DNA from: Sinorhizobium sp. BG8
GTDB taxonomy: Bacteria > Pseudomonadota > Alphaproteobacteria > Rhizobiales > Rhizobiaceae
DNA length: 64,000 nt
Direction of reading: 5' to 3'
Assembly (NCBI RefSeq): GCF_016864555.1
Contig: NZ_CP044011.1
Coordinates: forward strand, 3,429,501-3,493,500
The translations under genes were made by a program, and so were the position numbers. Below the pieces are notes generated by a model that saw only the letters and a list, made by a program, of their open reading frames with translations, searched no databases and was not told the origin of the DNA. Below, piece after piece: positions 62,043-64,000 of this stretch (the first letter of the stretch is position 1; every line of letters begins with the position of its first letter).

Positions 62043-63467
62043 TCACCCCTTCCAGAGCCCCTCGCGGGTAAGATCGTCCATGGTGAGCTCTATGCCCTTG
62101 CGCAGGATGCGCGCCATGTCGTCGATCTGCTCGGCGGAAATCGTCAGAGGCGGAGACATCACGCACATGTTGATAAGGGGACGGACGAGCAGTCCCAGTT
62201 CCTGGCAATGCTTGTCGATCCGCTTGCCCACTTCCAGATCCAGCGTCAGTGGATTGTTGCTGACACGGTCCGCAACGCATTCGATGCAGGCCATCAGGCC
62301 GAGGCCCCTGACTTCTCCGACCAACGGGAGATCCTCCAGCGCCTTGAGGCTGGCCTGGAAATGATCCGAGACAGAACGGGCGCGATCGAGGAGCCCGTCC
62401 TCGAGAATTTCGAGGTTCTTCAGGGCGACAGCGCATCCGATCGGATGGCTGGAATAGGTCAGGCCATGGGCGAACATCGCGTCGCTGTGGTTCGACCGGC
62501 GCAGTTCCTCGAACAGCCGGCCCGCGATCATCACGCCGCCGAGGGGGAAATAGCCTGACGTGACGCCCTTTGCGAAGGTGATCATGTCCGGCTCGATGCC
62601 GAACACATCCTTCGAGGCAAAGACATGGCCGAGCCGGCCGAAAGCGGTGACGACTTCATCCGAGATGTAGAGAATGTCGTTCTGCCGGCAAAGCTCGTGC
62701 ATCCGCTGGAGATAGCCCTCGGGCGGAACGATCACGCCGCCGGACGCCATGATCGGTTCGGCGACGAATGCACCGATGGTCTCCGCCCCCTTCTCGGCGA
62801 TCACCCGCCTGAATTCGTCGACGAGAAAATCCGTGAAGGCCGCAACGCTCATTCCCTCGGGCCTGCGAAACGGGTTCGGGCAGGTCAGCTTGATCACCAG
62901 CTCCCCGGCGCCATCCATCCAGTCCTGATCGCGGGGCCGACCGTTGAGCGACGCTGAAAGATAGGTGGAGCCATGGTAGGCGCCCTGACGCGACACGATC
63001 AGCTTCTTCTCCGGCCTGCCCTTAACATTGTTGGCAAACTGCATGAACCGCAGAGCCGTCTCGACGGCCGACGAGCCGCCGGTGGTATAGAACACGTGGT
63101 CGACGCCTTCGGGAGCGTAGGCGGCAAGCCGTGCCGAAAGGTGCGCGGACGGAGCGTTGGTGGTGTACCAGGGCGAATTGTAGGAAAGCTCCATCGCCTG
63201 CTGCGTCATCACCTCGGCAAGTGCCTTGTTGCGATGACCGGCATTGACGCACCACATGCCGGCAGGACCGTCGATGAGCTTCCGGCCGCTCCCGTCGGTC
63301 ACATAGATACCGTCTCCGGCCTCAAGTCGTCCGCGCGCCTCCGCGCCGATCGAACCGGATACAGGCCAGGGCTGGACGAGATGCCGTTCCGCAAGCAGCG
63401 TCACTTCATCGACCGCCGCCGGTTCGTTCACCAACACATCGCCCGCGGGCTTCGGAATCGCAGCCAT
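62043..63467 (-). CDS. class III pyridoxal-phosphate aminotransferase
   Basis: Fold-type I omega-amino acid/diamine-type aminotransferase, 474 residues. It has the PLP-phosphate site TTGGSSAVETALRF, the Asp of DEVVTAFGR, and the Schiff-base lysine in ITFAKGVTSGY. The ATG at 63467 is preceded by AGGAGAGG; a GTG two codons earlier is possible. It is divergent from an ABC permease and shares an operator-like site with the Rieske gene. Substrates of this class include beta-alanine, taurine, polyamines and omega-amino acids; I cannot choose one. Confidence 0.92.
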   Translation of the reverse strand: MAAIPKPAGDVLVNEPAAVDEVTLLAERHLVQPWPVSGSIGAEARGRLEAGDGIYVTDGSGRKLIDGPAGMWCVNAGHRNKALAEVMTQQAMELSYNSPWYTTNAPSAHLSARLAAYAPEGVDHVFYTTGGSSAVETALRFMQFANNVKGRPEKKLIVSRQGAYHGSTYLSASLNGRPRDQDWMDGAGELVIKLTCPNPFRRPEGMSVAAFTDFLVDEFRRVIAEKGAETIGAFVAEPIMASGGVIVPPEGYLQRMHELCRQNDILYISDEVVTAFGRLGHVFASKDVFGIEPDMITFAKGVTSGYFPLGGVMIAGRLFEELRRSNHSDAMFAHGLTYSSHPIGCAVALKNLEILEDGLLDRARSVSDHFQASLKALEDLPLVGEVRGLGLMACIECVADRVSNNPLTLDLEVGKRIDKHCQELGLLVRPLINMCVMSPPLTISAEQIDDMARILRKGIELTMDDLTREGLWKG

Positions 63468-63552
63468 AACCACCCTCTCCTCTGACGATTAAACTAGAAT
63501 ATCACTCTGAATCCCTATCAACACCATGAAAAAACATCATTTTTTCATGCAT

Positions 63553-63570
63553 ATTGAATGTTCGTTCAAT
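63553..63570. promoter_or_regulatory. TetR/BetI-like operator between aminotransferase and ABC permease
   Basis: ATTGAATGTTCGTTCAAT is an imperfect palindrome (ATTGAA / TTCAAT); its first 16 bases match the element before the Rieske gene with two differences. It sits about 85 bases upstream of the aminotransferase start and 145 upstream of the permease start. Confidence 0.6.
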
Positions 63571-63714
63571 CAATATTGCAGAAATAGTGCTTGATTTCAA
63601 TGGTGGTTTGCGCTCATTCTTGCTGCAGGGAACACCAACAGCCGAAAAGGCGGACCGCATGAAACGGGAAACACGAGAATTGCGTCACTGTCGGCGAACC
63701 GAAGGCCTCCGGCG

Positions 63715-64000
63715 ATGACGAGCCTGGCGGTCAGCGCTGCGGCCAACGCGCCGTCCCCGCCCGCTCGAAGCCGGTGGCTGAGGAGCGAAGAGGCCAGAGG
63801 CCTCGCCATGATCTCGCCGACCTTCCTCTATGCACTGGCCCTGCTGCTCCTGCCGATCCTGATCGTGATCACCTACAGTTTCTGGAGCCAGCACTACCTT
63901 GATATCGACCACACCTTCACGCTCGAGAACTACCGGCAGGCACTGACGGAACCGATCTACCGCGACCTGTTCGTCCGCTCGCTGTGGATCTCCCTGACGG
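63715..64000 (+). CDS. ABC transporter permease, PotB-like (partial, 3' end beyond window)
   Basis: Start of an inner-membrane permease for polyamine/opine-type uptake. The first 95 residues show a charged cytoplasmic start (RSRWLRSEEARGLAM), one membrane helix (SPTFLYALALLLLPILIVI), and FTLENYRQALTEPIYRDLFVRSL, which matches PotB/CysT-like permeases. The ATG is at 63715, with GAAGG upstream. The rest and its partner genes lie beyond 64000. It shares the operator with the aminotransferase. Confidence 0.85.
   Translation, partial: MTSLAVSAAANAPSPPARSRWLRSEEARGLAMISPTFLYALALLLLPILIVITYSFWSQHYLDIDHTFTLENYRQALTEPIYRDLFVRSLWISLT

Overview
The window is GC-rich, tightly packed chromosomal DNA from an alphaproteobacterium, most probably a Hyphomicrobiales (Rhizobiales) member. 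Main evidence: a circularly permuted two-piece tmRNA gene encoding the tag ANDNYAEARLAA, an alpha-type SspB beside it, a ccoNOQP/ccoIS (fixNOQP/fixIS) cluster, the order thyA-folA-hflK-hflC-degP, and DUF4169, DUF2853, DUF1194 and DUF2778 proteins. No tRNA, rRNA, CRISPR array or intact insertion sequence was seen.

Region 1 (254-7241, + strand) encodes a high-affinity cbb3 cytochrome oxidase: ccoNOQP, a 62-residue membrane protein, a DUF2189 membrane protein, the copper ATPase ccoI and ccoS. ccoG and ccoH are missing from their usual place. Region 2 (7327-9970, - strand) is ilvIH behind a complete transcription attenuator: promoter, 18-residue Ile/Leu/Val leader peptide, alternative hairpins and a U-tract terminator. 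Region 3 (10180-23109) is housekeeping: a HerA-like ATPase, miaA and serB diverging from overlapping start codons, a GNAT protein, degP, hflKC, thyA-GST-folA, DUF2853, ssrA and sspB (tagging RNA next to the adaptor for tagged proteins), DUF4169 and a ribbon-helix-helix protein. Region 4 (23111-37492) holds a very large AsmA-like protein, a GlcD/Dld-type FAD oxidoreductase, a Thr/Pro-rich repeat protein, an RND efflux pair, a cyclase/AhpD-like pair and a UvrD/PcrA helicase.

From about 37.5 kb onward the content is accessory: a DAACS symporter overlapping a periplasmic binding protein, a cyclase-TPR-rhodanese fusion followed by a frame-broken ABC binding protein and a large arylsulfatase, envelope enzymes (L,D-transpeptidase-like DUF2778, GH25 lipoprotein), a Tat-type Hint-domain protein, PhzF, a RibD-like reductase, a frame-broken amidase, and finally a Rieske oxygenase, an aminotransferase and the start of an ABC permease. 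The last three share a 16-bp TetR/BetI-like operator and look like one catabolic regulon, probably for a quaternary amine or related compound.

A cross-cutting observation: five apparent single-base deletions, all in short G or C runs, break or alter four genes (ccoI N-terminus, ABC binding protein, RibD-like reductase C-terminus, amidase twice). This looks more like consensus error than biology and affects how those genes should be read.
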